Shown here: positions 33,250-42,335 of the stretch, piece after piece | How positions within the stretch are numbered: the first letter of the stretch is position 1 | Layout of the letters: every line of letters begins with the position of its first letter | Source: Methylococcales symbiont of Iophon sp. n. MRB-2018 | Lineage (GTDB): Bacteria; Pseudomonadota; Gammaproteobacteria; Methylococcales; Methylomonadaceae | Length of the DNA: 64,000 bases | Direction: 5' to 3' | NCBI GenBank assembly: GCA_003666325.1 | Contig: QPIL01000119.1 | Span: 1-64,000, forward strand | Translations under genes and position numbers: made by a program | Notes under the pieces: generated by a model | Databases searched by the model: none | What the model was told of the DNA's origin: nothing | Seen by the model: only the letters and a program-made list of their open reading frames with translations

Positions 33250-35067
33250 ATGCGAATTCAAACACTGCCTATACAACTAATCAATCAAATCGCTGCTGGT
33301 GAGGTGGTTGAACGACCATCGTCCATTGTCAAAGAACTGCTTGAAAATTGTTTTGATGCAGGTGCTACACACATTCAGATAGATATTGAACAAGGTGGAA
33401 TCCGACTGATAAAAGTGGGTGATAATGGTTGCGGTATTGTTAAAGAAGATTTGCCATTGGCACTATCACGACATGCCACCAGTAAAATTTCTAGTTTACA
33501 GGATTTAGAATGTGTATCCAGTATGGGCTTTCGTGGAGAAGCTTTACCTAGTATTAGCTCGGTTGCAAGGCTTAGTTTGATATCTCGTACCGTTAAGGCA
33601 GAGTGCGCTTGGAAAGTCAGTGCCGATGGGTCTGAGAAAGATTTTAACCCACAGCCTGATCCACATCCTGCTGGAACTACTATTGAAGTCAGGGATTTAT
33701 TCTATAATACGCCCGCCAGACGCAAGTTTTTAAAGACCGAAAAAACCGAGTTTTCTCATATTGAAAATCTGCTTAAAAAAATGGCTTTAAGTCGTTTTGA
33801 TGTAGGCTTTGTGCTAAACCATAATCACCGTGAGATTATGAATTTAAAGCCAGCAGAATCTGTGCAACAACAAGAAAAGCGTATTGCCAGTATTTGCAGT
33901 ACCGCGTTTATGGAAAGTTCGGTTACTATTGATTTTGAAGCTTCAGGGATGCAATTATCAGGTTGGGTGGGCTTGCCTACATATTCACGCAGCCAGCCAG
34001 ATATGCAGTTTTTTTACGTCAATGCTCGATTAATCAAAGACCGTCTGGTTTCTCATGCCATTAAGCAAGCCTATCGTGATGTTTTATTTCATGGTCGCCA
34101 TCCTGTGTTTGTGCTTTATTTAAACTTAGATCCTACCTTGGTTGATGTCAATGCTCACCCTGCAAAACTTGAGGTGCGATTTAGAGAAGGGCGTACTGTC
34201 CATGATTTTTTATTTAAAGCACTGCATCGCTCATTAGCGGATGTTAGGCCAGGACAACAAAAAAATAGAGTCAATACTGAAGTGTTTACACCCATTGGTA
34301 ATAGCAATAATACTTCTGTTGCCCATCTAAAACCTTCTCGTTTAGCAACAACTCCACCCCCTGTTCAGAGCTCTTTACCTATACAGGTAGAAGAACAAAT
34401 AAAAGCGTATACTGCACTTTATCCTCAAGCTATTAACGAGAGTGATAGGCATAATGATTCTGCTACAGAATCATTACAGAATATGCCGCCACTAGGCTAT
34501 GCTATTGCCCATCTACACAGTATTTTTATCTTGTCTGAGACTGAAAAAGGCATTGTGCTGGTGGATGCACATGCTGCCCATGAACGGGTATCTTATGAGC
34601 GATTAAAACAACAATATCATCAAGGATCAGTGCCTACCCAGCCCTTATTATTGCCTATTAAAATTCAGGTTAGTTCAGCGGAAGCTGATTTAGCCGAACA
34701 GCAGCATCAAATCTTTTTTTCTTTAGGGTTTGAAATCAATCGTTCTGGTCCAGAAACCATTGTTCTAAGATCCACTCCAGCTTTGCTGCAAAAAGAAGAT
34801 GTGGATACCCTTATTAAAGATATTTTGGCTGATATTGTTATTCACGGGATGAGTGATCGATTACTGGAAAGATGTAATGAAATATTGGCAACTATGGCTT
34901 GTCATGGGGCAGTCAGAGCAAAACGTAAATTAACTGTGGCAGAAATGAATGTTTTATTAAGGGATATGGAAAAAACCGAAAGAGCAGGGCAGTGTAACCA
35001 CGGTCGCCCTACTTGGGTTGAGTTAAGTACATCAGATTTAGACAGGTTCTTCTTGCGTGGTCAATAA
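33250..35067 (+). CDS. mutL: DNA mismatch repair protein MutL (endonuclease-type)
   Basis: A GHKL ATPase that links MutS to downstream repair. The N-terminus shows IAAGEVVERPSSIVKELLEN with the catalytic Glu, VGDNGCGI and GFRGEALPSI. The 605-residue protein keeps the C-terminal block DAHAAHERVSYERL, fitting D-x-H-A-x2-E-x4-E, the metal-dependent nicking site of MutL proteins from MutH-lacking bacteria, plus ACHGAVRA and CNHGRPTW. It therefore probably nicks DNA itself. Head of mutL-miaA-hfq-hflX. Confidence 0.97.
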   Translation: MRIQTLPIQLINQIAAGEVVERPSSIVKELLENCFDAGATHIQIDIEQGGIRLIKVGDNGCGIVKEDLPLALSRHATSKISSLQDLECVSSMGFRGEALPSISSVARLSLISRTVKAECAWKVSADGSEKDFNPQPDPHPAGTTIEVRDLFYNTPARRKFLKTEKTEFSHIENLLKKMALSRFDVGFVLNHNHREIMNLKPAESVQQQEKRIASICSTAFMESSVTIDFEASGMQLSGWVGLPTYSRSQPDMQFFYVNARLIKDRLVSHAIKQAYRDVLFHGRHPVFVLYLNLDPTLVDVNAHPAKLEVRFREGRTVHDFLFKALHRSLADVRPGQQKNRVNTEVFTPIGNSNNTSVAHLKPSRLATTPPPVQSSLPIQVEEQIKAYTALYPQAINESDRHNDSATESLQNMPPLGYAIAHLHSIFILSETEKGIVLVDAHAAHERVSYERLKQQYHQGSVPTQPLLLPIKIQVSSAEADLAEQQHQIFFSLGFEINRSGPETIVLRSTPALLQKEDVDTLIKDILADIVIHGMSDRLLERCNEILATMACHGAVRAKRKLTVAEMNVLLRDMEKTERAGQCNHGRPTWVELSTSDLDRFFLRGQ

Positions 35068-35079
35068 ATAACAGACCTT

Positions 35080-36018
35080 ATGCACCAATCAAATTTTCCA
35101 CCCGCTATTTTTTTAATGGGGCCTACAGCAACGGGTAAATCAGACTTGGCTATACAGTTGGCTGATCAATTTAATGGTGAGATTATCAGTGTTGATTCTG
35201 TTTTGGTTTATCAGGGAATGGATATTGGTACAGCAAAACCTACACTGGAAGAAAGGGCGGGAATAGCGCATTACTTGATTGATATTCTTGACCCAGCAGA
35301 GGCATATTCAACAGGGAGTTTTAGACAATCTGCATTGCAATTAATGGAGCAAATTAGCGGCCGTGAAAAAATACCTATTTTAGTGGGCGGCACCATGCTT
35401 TATTTTAATGCTTTGTTAAAAGGCTTGGCTGAGTTGCCTAAAGCAAATCCTGAAATTCGACGAAAGCTGGATGAAGAATTAGCTGAATATGGCAAACAAG
35501 CCTTGTTTTCTAGGCTTAGGGCAGTTGACCCAGAATCTGCAGAAAGAATACACCCCAATGATCCCCAGCGGATTCAACGTGCTTTAGAGGTGTATGAAAT
35601 CAGCGGTCAGACGATGAGTCATTTTTTTCATCAGGCACAAGCAGTGCCACTGCCTTATCGAAAAATAAAATGTATTATTTCAACAGACGATAGAGCCTTA
35701 TTGCATAAAAGAATTGCTATAAGATTTAAAGCTATGATTGCAGCCGGCTTTATTGATGAAGTAAACGCACTCTATTTAAGAGCTGATTTATCGGAAAATT
35801 TACCAGCTATTAGAGCCGTTGGTTATCGACAGGCATGGGCATATCTTAATGGAGAGTATGATTTAGACAGGATGATAGAAAAAGCTATTATTGCTACCCG
35901 ACAGTTGGCTAAAAGACAGTATACCTGGTTAAGAAGGGAAGTAGATTATATGCAAATAAATGCTTTTGAGAAAGGGCTGTCTAGCAGCGTTATTCAACGC
36001 TTAAAACCGCTTATTTAA
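35080..36018 (+). CDS. miaA: tRNA dimethylallyltransferase MiaA
   Basis: Adds a dimethylallyl group to A37 of tRNAs reading U-initial codons. The 312-residue protein has the P-loop MGPTATGKSDLAIQL at about 13-27, ISVDSVLVYQGMDIGTAKP, the VGGTMLYFNALLKGL block and AIRAVGYRQAWAYL. It lies 12 bp after mutL. A 30-bp perfect palindrome starts five bases after its stop codon. Confidence 0.97.
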   Translation: MHQSNFPPAIFLMGPTATGKSDLAIQLADQFNGEIISVDSVLVYQGMDIGTAKPTLEERAGIAHYLIDILDPAEAYSTGSFRQSALQLMEQISGREKIPILVGGTMLYFNALLKGLAELPKANPEIRRKLDEELAEYGKQALFSRLRAVDPESAERIHPNDPQRIQRALEVYEISGQTMSHFFHQAQAVPLPYRKIKCIISTDDRALLHKRIAIRFKAMIAAGFIDEVNALYLRADLSENLPAIRAVGYRQAWAYLNGEYDLDRMIEKAIIATRQLAKRQYTWLRREVDYMQINAFEKGLSSSVIQRLKPLI

Positions 36019-36023
36019 TAATG

Positions 36024-36053
36024 GAATTAAGTTAAAGTACTTTAACTTAATTC
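36024..36053. other. Perfect 30-bp palindrome between miaA and hfq
   Basis: GAATTAAGTTAAAGT is followed directly by its exact reverse complement ACTTTAACTTAATTC. There is no T-run, so it is not a classical terminator. It could extrude as a cruciform, fold in RNA as a processing or stability element, or be an operator. Confidence 0.85.
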
Positions 36054-36086
36054 AATTGATCATACATTGTATTGTTATATACTATG

Positions 36087-36162
36087 GAAATTGAAAATTG
36101 AAAATTGAAAATTGAAAGTTAAGAATTAAGAATTAAGAATTGAAAATTGAAAATTAAGAATA
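36087..36162. repeat. AT-rich 7-bp tandem array upstream of hfq
   Basis: Heptamers GAAAATT, repeated four times, then TTAAGAA three times, then GAAAATT twice. The period is exactly 7 as in the GTCTTTA arrays, but the unit sequence is different. The array ends a few bases before the AAAGGAG ribosome site of hfq. Confidence 0.9.
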
Positions 36163-36178
36163 ATAAAGGAGATTGCTT

Positions 36179-36418
36179 ATGCCAAAAAGTCAAAATTTAC
36201 AGGATAACTTTTTAAACACACTGAGAAAAGAGCATATTCCTGTCTCTATTTTTCTTGTAAATGGTATAAAACTACAGGGTCGAGTAGATTCGTTTGATCA
36301 ATATGTCATTATGCTTAAAAACACGGTGAGTCAAATGGTTTATAAACATGCAATATCGACCATTGTGCCAAGTAAACCAATAAAACTACCACGGGAAAAT
36401 GAAAAAATTGATGTTTAA
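36179..36418 (+). CDS. hfq: RNA chaperone Hfq
   Basis: A hexameric Sm-like protein that pairs small RNAs with mRNAs. The 79-residue product shows [20 protein letters not shown], then [19 protein letters not shown] and the Sm2 motif [11 protein letters not shown]. The ATG at 36179 with AAAGGAG upstream is chosen over a TTG two codons earlier. The C-terminal tail is very short compared with E. coli Hfq (102). The leader contains a 7-bp tandem array and a perfect palindrome, so length variation there could affect expression (inference). Confidence 0.97.
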   Translation: MPKSQNLQDNFLNTLRKEHIPVSIFLVNGIKLQGRVDSFDQYVIMLKNTVSQMVYKHAISTIVPSKPIKLPRENEKIDV

Positions 36419-36438
36419 TAATTTTATGGAGTGTTTTT

Positions 36439-37707
36439 TTGTTTGATCGCCCAGGATCAGGTGAGCGGGCGATACTGATTCACCTATCTTTACATATAGG
36501 TCAGGAAGATTTATATGAGCTCAAAGAATTAGCTAAATCGGCAGGTGCAAAACCTGTTCATGTCATTACAGGGGCGCGGCGGCGTCCAGATCCAAAATAT
36601 TTCGTTGGTACAGGAAAACTTGAAGAAGTTAAAGATGCTATTACACTTTATCAGGCGGATATAGTTTTAGTTAATCATCCTCTAAGTCCTAGTCAAGAAA
36701 GAAACCTTGAGCAGGCGTTAGAGGTTAGAGTAGTCGATAGGAATGGTTTGATTTTGGATATTTTTGCCTTACGCGCCCAAACTTTTGAAGGAAAGTTGCA
36801 AGTAGAACTAGCACAGTTAAAACATTTATCGACACGACTTATTAGAGGTTGGACGCATCTTGAACGCCAAAAAGGCGGTATTGGTATGCGCGGGCCAGGG
36901 GAAACGCAGCTAGAAACAGATCGGCGTTTATTAAGTAATCGTATTAAATTGATTCAACAGCGTTTAGAGAAAGTTGCCAAACAACGTAGCCAAGGGCGAA
37001 GTAAAAGAAAAAAATCAGAAACCCCTTCCGTTTCATTTGTAGGCTATACCAACGCAGGAAAATCTACTTTATTCAATGCAATGACAGGTGCAGATATTTA
37101 TGTTGCTGACCAACTATTTGCTACATTAGACCCAACACTCAGAAACTGTGCATTAGAAGAGGGTTCTGAGATTGTATTGGCAGATACGGTGGGTTTTATT
37201 CGGCATTTACCACATGAGTTAGTGGCTGCATTTAAGTCAACGCTACAAGAAGCCAGTGAAGCAGACCTATTGCTACATCTGATAGATGCTAATGCAAAAG
37301 ACAGGGATGAAACTATTTTTCAAGTGAATCAGGTGTTAGAAAGTATTGATGCTAATGAAATTCAGCAGTTACAAGTGTTTAATAAAATTGATTTGTTGGA
37401 TAATGTAGAAGCACATATTGATTATGATGATGAAGGAAATCCCATAAAAGTCTGGTTGTCGGCTGAAACTGGTGAAGGAGTTGAGTTATTGTTTCAGGCG
37501 TTGACAAAAATTTTTGCCACCTCCAAAGTGCGAAGAAAATGTATGCTTCAGCCTCATCAGGGCGGGATAAGAGCCCGTCTTTTTGATTGTGCCAAAATTA
37601 TTGATGAGAAGGTAACTGATTTGGGTGGCTGGGATTTATCTATAGAAATAGATAAAAAGCATTTGGGCTTGTTAAAAACGGTAAAAGTTGAAGAGCTTGA
37701 TGGATAA
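36439..37707 (+). CDS. hflX: Ribosome-associated GTPase HflX
   Basis: A GTPase that splits stalled ribosomes. The 422-residue protein contains the HflX N-terminal domain with DPKYFVGTGKLEE, the helical linker GPGETQLETDRRLL, G1 GYTNAGKSTLFNAMTGAD, G3 DTVGFIRHLPHELVAAFKST and NKID. The start is a TTG at 36439 giving LFDRPGSGERA, which aligns with the conserved MFDR start; a GTG a little upstream is out of frame. It follows hfq by 20 bp as in E. coli. Confidence 0.95.
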   Translation: MFDRPGSGERAILIHLSLHIGQEDLYELKELAKSAGAKPVHVITGARRRPDPKYFVGTGKLEEVKDAITLYQADIVLVNHPLSPSQERNLEQALEVRVVDRNGLILDIFALRAQTFEGKLQVELAQLKHLSTRLIRGWTHLERQKGGIGMRGPGETQLETDRRLLSNRIKLIQQRLEKVAKQRSQGRSKRKKSETPSVSFVGYTNAGKSTLFNAMTGADIYVADQLFATLDPTLRNCALEEGSEIVLADTVGFIRHLPHELVAAFKSTLQEASEADLLLHLIDANAKDRDETIFQVNQVLESIDANEIQQLQVFNKIDLLDNVEAHIDYDDEGNPIKVWLSAETGEGVELLFQALTKIFATSKVRRKCMLQPHQGGIRARLFDCAKIIDEKVTDLGGWDLSIEIDKKHLGLLKTVKVEELDG

Positions 37708-37821
37708 TATTACGGCTATTGTGATGCTTATTTTGCCAAGCCATAGCACATGGTTGGGAAAAGAAGATTAAAGAAACATTCAATAGTAGAATGAGCTACA
37801 GTGGATAAGCCATGAAAAATG

Positions 37822-37859
37822 TAAAAGCTGGGTTTCGCGTTACTGACGATATACCCAGC
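37822..37859 (-). terminator. Terminator after rpe
   Basis: Read on the minus strand, GCTGGGT pairs with ACCCAGC around a 19-base loop, followed by TTTTAC. It lies 24 bp past the rpe stop and within the convergent gap with hflX. Confidence 0.65.
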
Positions 37860-37882
37860 AAATATTTGAATTAATAGCTATA

Positions 37883-38551
37883 TTACACTTTTGCCATTTC
37901 TGCTCGCATATCAGTAATCACTTTTTTGTAATCTGGTTGGCTAAAAATTGCGGAACCAGCAACAAACATATCAGCACCAGCGGCTTTTATTTCAGCTATA
38001 TTATCTACTTTTACGCCACCATCAATTTCCAAACGGATATCAAAACCGCTGTCGTCAATACGTTTTCTTGCTTGACGTAATTTATCCAGTGTTGCTGGAA
38101 TAAATGATTGACCACCAAAACCAGGGTTAACCGACATTAATAAAATAATATCTACTTTGTCCATGACATAATCAAGGTAGCTAAGCGGTGTTGCAGGGTT
38201 GAATACTAAGCCTGATTTACAACCCGTATCTCTTACCATTTGTAAAGAGCGGTCAATATGTGTAGATGCTTCTGGGTGGAAAGTAATCATGCTTGCACCC
38301 GCTTTAGCAAAATCAGGGATGATCCTGTCAACGGGTTGTACCATTAAATGCACATCAATTGGTGCGGTTACGCCATGATTCCTAAGGGCTTGGCAAACTA
38401 ATGGGCCAATAGTCAGGTTGGGTACAAAGTGATTGTCCATAACATCAAAATGGACAACATCAGCACCGCAGGCAAGGACGTTATCAACTTCTTCGCCCAA
38501 TTTAGCAAAGTCCGCAGAAAGAATGGAAGGAGCTATCCAATTATCAGTCAT
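37883..38551 (-). CDS. rpe: Ribulose-phosphate 3-epimerase
   Basis: Interconverts ribulose 5-phosphate and xylulose 5-phosphate in the pentose phosphate pathway, and in the ribulose monophosphate cycle where present. The 222-residue TIM barrel shows [63 protein letters not shown] and LEIDGGV, which together carry the metal ligands and catalytic Asp residues. A 180-bp AT-rich leader without recognisable features precedes it. Confidence 0.97.
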   Translation of the reverse strand: MTDNWIAPSILSADFAKLGEEVDNVLACGADVVHFDVMDNHFVPNLTIGPLVCQALRNHGVTAPIDVHLMVQPVDRIIPDFAKAGASMITFHPEASTHIDRSLQMVRDTGCKSGLVFNPATPLSYLDYVMDKVDIILLMSVNPGFGGQSFIPATLDKLRQARKRIDDSGFDIRLEIDGGVKVDNIAEIKAAGADMFVAGSAIFSQPDYKKVITDMRAEMAKV

Positions 38552-38732
38552 TTTATAATCCTCTTTATTTAAACAAGTTAATATTATTTTTTTTTTAGTT
38601 ATTTTAAGGTTATCCCCTTTTCAAAAATAAAGGATATAACCTAGCACCTATTTTTAGCAAGCACATAAGGCACTATATCACACCATTTATTCTTGAAAAT
38701 GGTATAAGTCGCTTTAGAATCTGAACAGCTTA

Positions 38733-39278
38733 CTAAAATAAACCCAGTTGCACTTGTGCAACTTCCGACATCATTTCTCGACTCCAGGGAGGATCAAGTA
38801 CAACTTCAACATCTACTGAGCTAACCCCAGGAAGGGCACGAATTGATTTTTCAACATCAGCTTGAATGACAGGTCCCATACCACAGCCAGGAGCAGTTAA
38901 GGTCATTTTTATGTGTACATCATTACCTTCTTCTAAAGGCTCCACATCGCAGCCATAAACTAAACCTAAGTCTACAATATTAACGGGTATTTCAGGGTCA
39001 TAAACAGTTTTCATCACTTCCCAACAATTTTTTTCTACGCCTTTTGCATCCGTTGCAGAGACTAATGTTTGTAGGGTATGAGATTCTTTGCCTAAGGCAT
39101 CGGCATCAGTACCTGAAATACGCACCATGTGTCCATGTTTGGTGACTACCGTGTAGTTATCACCTAAGGACTGATGGATAGTGACTTCTTCACCTTTACT
39201 TAAAGTGCCATGATTGCCATCAGGAATCATCACTATATTGACATCACGAGTTAAAATTATGCTTTCTCTAATCGCCAT
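38733..39278 (-). CDS. sufT: SufT-like Fe-S assembly protein (MIP18/DUF59 domain)
   Basis: The 181-residue product has the DUF59/MIP18 domain at its C-terminus: VYDPEIPVNIVDLGLVYG (about residues 93-110), then TLTAPGCGMGPVIQADVEK with the conserved Cys, and EVVLDPPWSREMMSE. The N-terminal RESIILTRDVNIVMIPDG segment is typical of SufT proteins. A role in maturation of Fe-S proteins is inferred from the family. The ATG at 39278 is chosen; a longer reading would overlap the yciK gene. Confidence 0.9.
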   Translation of the reverse strand: MAIRESIILTRDVNIVMIPDGNHGTLSKGEEVTIHQSLGDNYTVVTKHGHMVRISGTDADALGKESHTLQTLVSATDAKGVEKNCWEVMKTVYDPEIPVNIVDLGLVYGCDVEPLEEGNDVHIKMTLTAPGCGMGPVIQADVEKSIRALPGVSSVDVEVVLDPPWSREMMSEVAQVQLGLF

Positions 39279-39282
39279 ATTG

Positions 39283-40029
39283 TTAATTAATATTAAATGT
39301 TTCTGCGTTAATTGTTTGTCCGGTAACACCTATACTTTCGGAGCTAAATAAATATTTATAAACATTAGATAAGCTATCCATAGGAGCTAGTTTGCTTTTA
39401 TCTTCTGCAGGAAATAATTTTTTACGCAGTGGGGAATTTGTAACACCAGGTACTAATGTATTAACACGAATTTTTTGCTTTGCTTGGTTCTCATCAGCCA
39501 GTATTTTGGCAAATCCTTCCAACGCTATTTTAGAAACGCCATAGGCTCCACTGTACGCTTTGGGCGTTCTAACCATTGAGTCACTGGTAAAAACAATGGA
39601 GGCATGTTCACTTTTCTCTAAAACCGGTAGCAATACTCGACACAATAGAAACGGTGCATTCAAATTGACATTAAGTGTATGTCCCCAGTCTTTAGTTTGG
39701 TGAATTTCAATAGGTGTAAAAGCATTGAGTTCAACGGCTGAATGTAATAGTCCTTGTAGCGAGCCATAAGTTTTGTTTAGGGTGGCAGCAAGCTCTTCAT
39801 ACTGTACTTCATTAGCACCCGCTAAATCAAAAGGATAAAGGGTGGGTTGGGTAGCGCCAGACTCAACGATTGCATCATAGACTTTTTCTAGTTTTGGAAT
39901 GCTTTTATCCAATAATACAATATGCGCACCTTGTTGAGCCAGAGTCAAAGCTGCTGTACTTCCCAAGCCACCACCTGCACCAGTAATTAATATAACATGG
40001 TTAGTTAATGGCATGTTGCTGTTATCCAT
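39283..40029 (-). CDS. yciK: Short-chain dehydrogenase, YciK-like
   Basis: A Rossmann-fold SDR of 248 residues with the cofactor motif TGAGGGLGSTAAL at about 16-28, the catalytic Ser in VFTSDS and Tyr-Lys in YSGAYGVSKIAL. The family's substrate is unknown. It overlaps the 3' end of gph by 25 bp (10 bp if the second Met at 40014 is the start) and is followed four bases later by sufT, forming ubiG-gph-yciK-sufT. Confidence 0.88.
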   Translation of the reverse strand: MDNSNMPLTNHVILITGAGGGLGSTAALTLAQQGAHIVLLDKSIPKLEKVYDAIVESGATQPTLYPFDLAGANEVQYEELAATLNKTYGSLQGLLHSAVELNAFTPIEIHQTKDWGHTLNVNLNAPFLLCRVLLPVLEKSEHASIVFTSDSMVRTPKAYSGAYGVSKIALEGFAKILADENQAKQKIRVNTLVPGVTNSPLRKKLFPAEDKSKLAPMDSLSNVYKYLFSSESIGVTGQTINAETFNIN

Positions 40030-40682
40030 GAAGTTAATTGTTCGGGAGATTCGATGAGTGCGTCAGCACCCCAAGTATCAGGGGTATCATCAACTTTAAG
40101 ATAGCCATAAACGGCAGCCAGTGTTTTCATGTTTGCATTTTTACCAGCAACAATGTCATGTAGGGCATCACCAATATAAACACACTCTTCTGGCTTAACA
40201 TTGGCTAATGAGCAAGCGGTAAATAATGGCTCCGAGTGTGGTTTTCTATTGGGGGTAGTATCTCCACTAATGATGCAACTAGCGCGATTAGTCAAGTTTA
40301 GTGCTTTAACTAACGGCTGGGTAAAACGCTCACGTTTATTAGTCACTATTCCCCACTTTAAATTTAATGATTCTATGGTATTTAATGTTTCATTTATTCC
40401 TGAAAAAAACTGACTGTATTGAGAAATATTGTGTTGATAGCAGTCGAGCATGGTATCCAGTATTTTGTTTCGTGTTTGCTGGTTGACACTTTCTTCCACA
40501 CTGCTTTTTATCATGGTTTCTGCCCCAAAGGAAATTAAGGGTTTGACCTTAGTTGCAGTGACTTCATTAAAACCATATTGCAGTAATGCTTTGTTTAAAC
40601 AAGCTATTAAGTCAGGTGCTGTATCAACCAGAGTGCCATCTAAATCAAATAACACACAGGATAATTTAAACGATGATGACAT
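40005..40682 (-). CDS. gph: Phosphoglycolate phosphatase (HAD family)
   Basis: A HAD hydrolase of 225 residues with motif I LFDLDGTLVDTAPDL (nucleophile Asp near residue 13), motif II IVTNKRERF, and the C-terminal EECVYIGDALHDIVAGKNA motif. Clears 2-phosphoglycolate; the exact substrate is inferred from the strong resemblance to Gph and the position directly after ubiG, which is widespread in gammaproteobacteria. Its ATG shares one base with the ubiG stop codon. Confidence 0.9.
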   Translation of the reverse strand: MSSSFKLSCVLFDLDGTLVDTAPDLIACLNKALLQYGFNEVTATKVKPLISFGAETMIKSSVEESVNQQTRNKILDTMLDCYQHNISQYSQFFSGINETLNTIESLNLKWGIVTNKRERFTQPLVKALNLTNRASCIISGDTTPNRKPHSEPLFTACSLANVKPEECVYIGDALHDIVAGKNANMKTLAAVYGYLKVDDTPDTWGADALIESPEQLTSWITATCH

Positions 40683-41389
40683 TATTGATGGCGCTGAAAT
40701 GCAGCAATGTAATTAACATTAATATCCTTACCTAGGTTAAAACGTCTTTTAAATGGATTGTATTCAATACCCACGATGCCTTTTAATTCAAGCCCTGCAC
40801 TTCTAGCTGTTTGACTCAGTTCCGAAGGTTTGATAAATGTTTTATATTCATGGGTGCCTTTAGGTACCATTTTTAACAGATGTTCAGCGGCAACAATAGC
40901 TAATAAATAAGCTTTTGGAACACGATTAAGGGTGGAGAAAAAAACCATACCTCCTGGTTTAACCAAGGTGGAACAAGCAGAGATGATAGAACCTGGGTCT
41001 GGCACATGTTCTAGCATTTCCATACATGTTACATGGTCAAAACATTGTGGCTCTTGTTCTGCCAGCGTTTCTGCACTGATTTTTTTGTACTCTGCATTAA
41101 TGCCTGATTCCAATCCATGTAAATCGGCGACGTCAATTAAATCTTCGCTTAAATCAATACCTAAGGCATCAGCTCCATTTTGGGCAAGACCTTCGGTAAG
41201 AATACCACCACCACAGCCCACATCGACAATACGTTTGCCTTGAATATCAGCATAATCCTTAATAAATCGAATTCTAAGCGGATTAATATCATGTAAGGTT
41301 TTAAACTCACCTTGAGGATCCCACCAACGCTCAGCTTGTGAACCAAATTTATCAATTTCGTGTTGATGTACGTTTTCAGCTACTGTCAT
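40682..41389 (-). CDS. ubiG: Ubiquinone biosynthesis O-methyltransferase UbiG
   Basis: A SAM-dependent methyltransferase that performs both O-methylations in ubiquinone synthesis. The 235-residue protein has EIDKFGSQAERWWDPQGEFK, the SAM motif VDVGCGGGILTEGLAQNGA at about 56-74, and MEMLEHVPDP, all UbiG-specific. It is first in the minus-strand operon. Two more ubiquinone genes, ubiH and ubiI, lie at 59477-61917. Confidence 0.97.
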   Translation of the reverse strand: MTVAENVHQHEIDKFGSQAERWWDPQGEFKTLHDINPLRIRFIKDYADIQGKRIVDVGCGGGILTEGLAQNGADALGIDLSEDLIDVADLHGLESGINAEYKKISAETLAEQEPQCFDHVTCMEMLEHVPDPGSIISACSTLVKPGGMVFFSTLNRVPKAYLLAIVAAEHLLKMVPKGTHEYKTFIKPSELSQTARSAGLELKGIVGIEYNPFKRRFNLGKDINVNYIAAFQRHQ

Positions 41390-41481
41390 AATTCTACATT
41401 ATTTGATTGATGTAGTAGTTTACTCTATTGCTAGCTTATACCATATTCAAAAAATAAATAGACTAATATAGTGCTTATATT

Positions 41482-41582
41482 AAAGACGAAAGACGAAAGA
41501 CGAAAGACGAAAGACGAAAGACGAAAGACTAAAGACTAAAGACTAAAGACTAAAGACTAAAGACTAAAGACTAAAGACTAAG
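41482..41582. repeat. 7-bp tandem array (GACGAAA, then GACTAAA)
   Basis: About six GACGAAA units followed by eight GACTAAA units with almost no imperfections. The two variants are segregated into blocks, which suggests expansion by local duplication. It begins about 90 bp upstream of the ubiG start codon. Confidence 0.95.
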
Positions 41583-41633
41583 TATTGAGTCCTTAGTCCT
41601 TTTTTAGGCTGATAGAGGTGGTTTTTTGTTTGG

Positions 41634-41671
41634 GTTTTTAAGGGTTGTCTAAGTAGTCAACCCTTAAAAAC
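41634..41671. other. Long hairpin at the edge of the duplicated module
   Basis: GTTTTTAAGGGTTG pairs exactly with CAACCCTTAAAAAC around a 10-base loop. Only the right arm is kept in the second copy of the module at 56254. Confidence 0.8.
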
Positions 41672-41856
41672 ACAACAACCATCTGATTTATAACAATAAA
41701 TTAAACAAAAACCATAGACAAAACAAGCAGTATTTGGTAAAATAACGGCTATTTCTTGGTCGTTTTGCTGATAAAACATACTAACAAAATCAACCCCAAA
41801 CACAGAGCAACTAAACCTCTTTCATTCAGAGTTATTTGTTGAACAGGGTATAAGAG
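41656..41856 (-). repeat. ~200-bp duplicated module, copy 1
   Basis: Matches 56254-56457 at about 90 percent by eye over the full length, including CATCTGATTTATAACAATAA and CAAAATCAACCCCAAACAC. A short third piece is at 63208-63250. On the minus strand both full copies encode a hydrophobic C-terminal tail. Confidence 0.85.
41749..41856 (-). pseudogene. IPTL-CTERM-like sorting tail fragment, copy 1
   Basis: The minus strand reads QQITLNERGLVALCLGLILL, then VCFISKTTKK and a stop. The layout (T-L-N-E then a hydrophobic helix and a basic end) resembles the IPTL-CTERM sorting signal (I-P-T-L-S-E-W-G, helix, basic). No start codon or passenger domain is attached, so this is the detached end of a larger gene. 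Confidence 0.45.
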
Positions 41857-41875
41857 CCGCGTCACTCCCTCTGTC

Positions 41876-41943
41876 ATTCCTGCATGTTCTAAGCAGGAAT
41901 CCAGGTGTTTAAAACTAGATTCCCGATAACAGACTTCGGGAAT
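41876..41943. repeat. REP-like double hairpin
   Basis: Two adjacent hairpins: ATTCCTGC with GCAGGAAT, and ATTCCCG with CGGGAAT, separated by CCAGG and an AT-rich spacer. This CATTCC(T/C)GC...GCAGGAATCCAG style is common among dispersed extragenic repeats in proteobacteria. Confidence 0.65.
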
Positions 41944-41969
41944 AACGTGTAGTAACAGAGGTTCCAGTT

Positions 41970-42120
41970 ACTTTAGTCTTTAGTCTTTAGTTCTTAGTTC
42001 TTAGTTCTTAGTTCTTAGTTCTTAGTTCTTAGTTCTTAGTTCTTAGTCTTTGAGTCTTTGAGTCTTTGAGTCTTTGAGTCTTTGAGTCCTGAGTCCTGAG
42101 TCCTGAGTCCTGAGTCCTAA
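41970..42120. repeat. Long 7-bp tandem array (TTTAGTC, TTCTTAG, TTTGAGTC, CTGAGTC blocks)
   Basis: Roughly 20 units in four blocks: TTTAGTC, then TTCTTAG repeated about eight times, then GAGTCTTT (one 8-bp step then 7-bp period), then GAGTCCT. Each block is internally almost uniform, showing stepwise expansion of variants. Between 42121 and 42250 there is no gene. Confidence 0.92.
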
Positions 42121-42249
42121 CCGTTAAATGTAAGTAAAACTTTGAGCAGATGTTTACTGTGTTTTTTGTGGGAGTATTAATGTACCAGCGGTAAATATGG
42201 CTACTTGGCAGGGCAGGTAAAAGATAGAGTAAAAAAAGGGGAGGGGGAG

Positions 42250-42311
42250 TAAAAAAAACTAGAGAGTCCCACGTTTACTTAAATTAAGCAAAATAGAACA
42301 GAACTCTCTAG
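42250..42311 (-). terminator. Terminator of the small secreted-protein gene
   Basis: Read on the minus strand, CTAGAGAGT pairs perfectly with ACTCTCTAG around a 35-base loop and is followed by eight T. It lies 25 bp past the stop of the gene at 42336. Confidence 0.75.
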
Positions 42312-42335
42312 AATATATCGGATGTAGTTTAAAAC

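Noticed and set aside
41482-42120. Possible CRISPR array
   Set aside because: The repeats are contiguous 7-bp units without spacers and there are no cas genes nearby.
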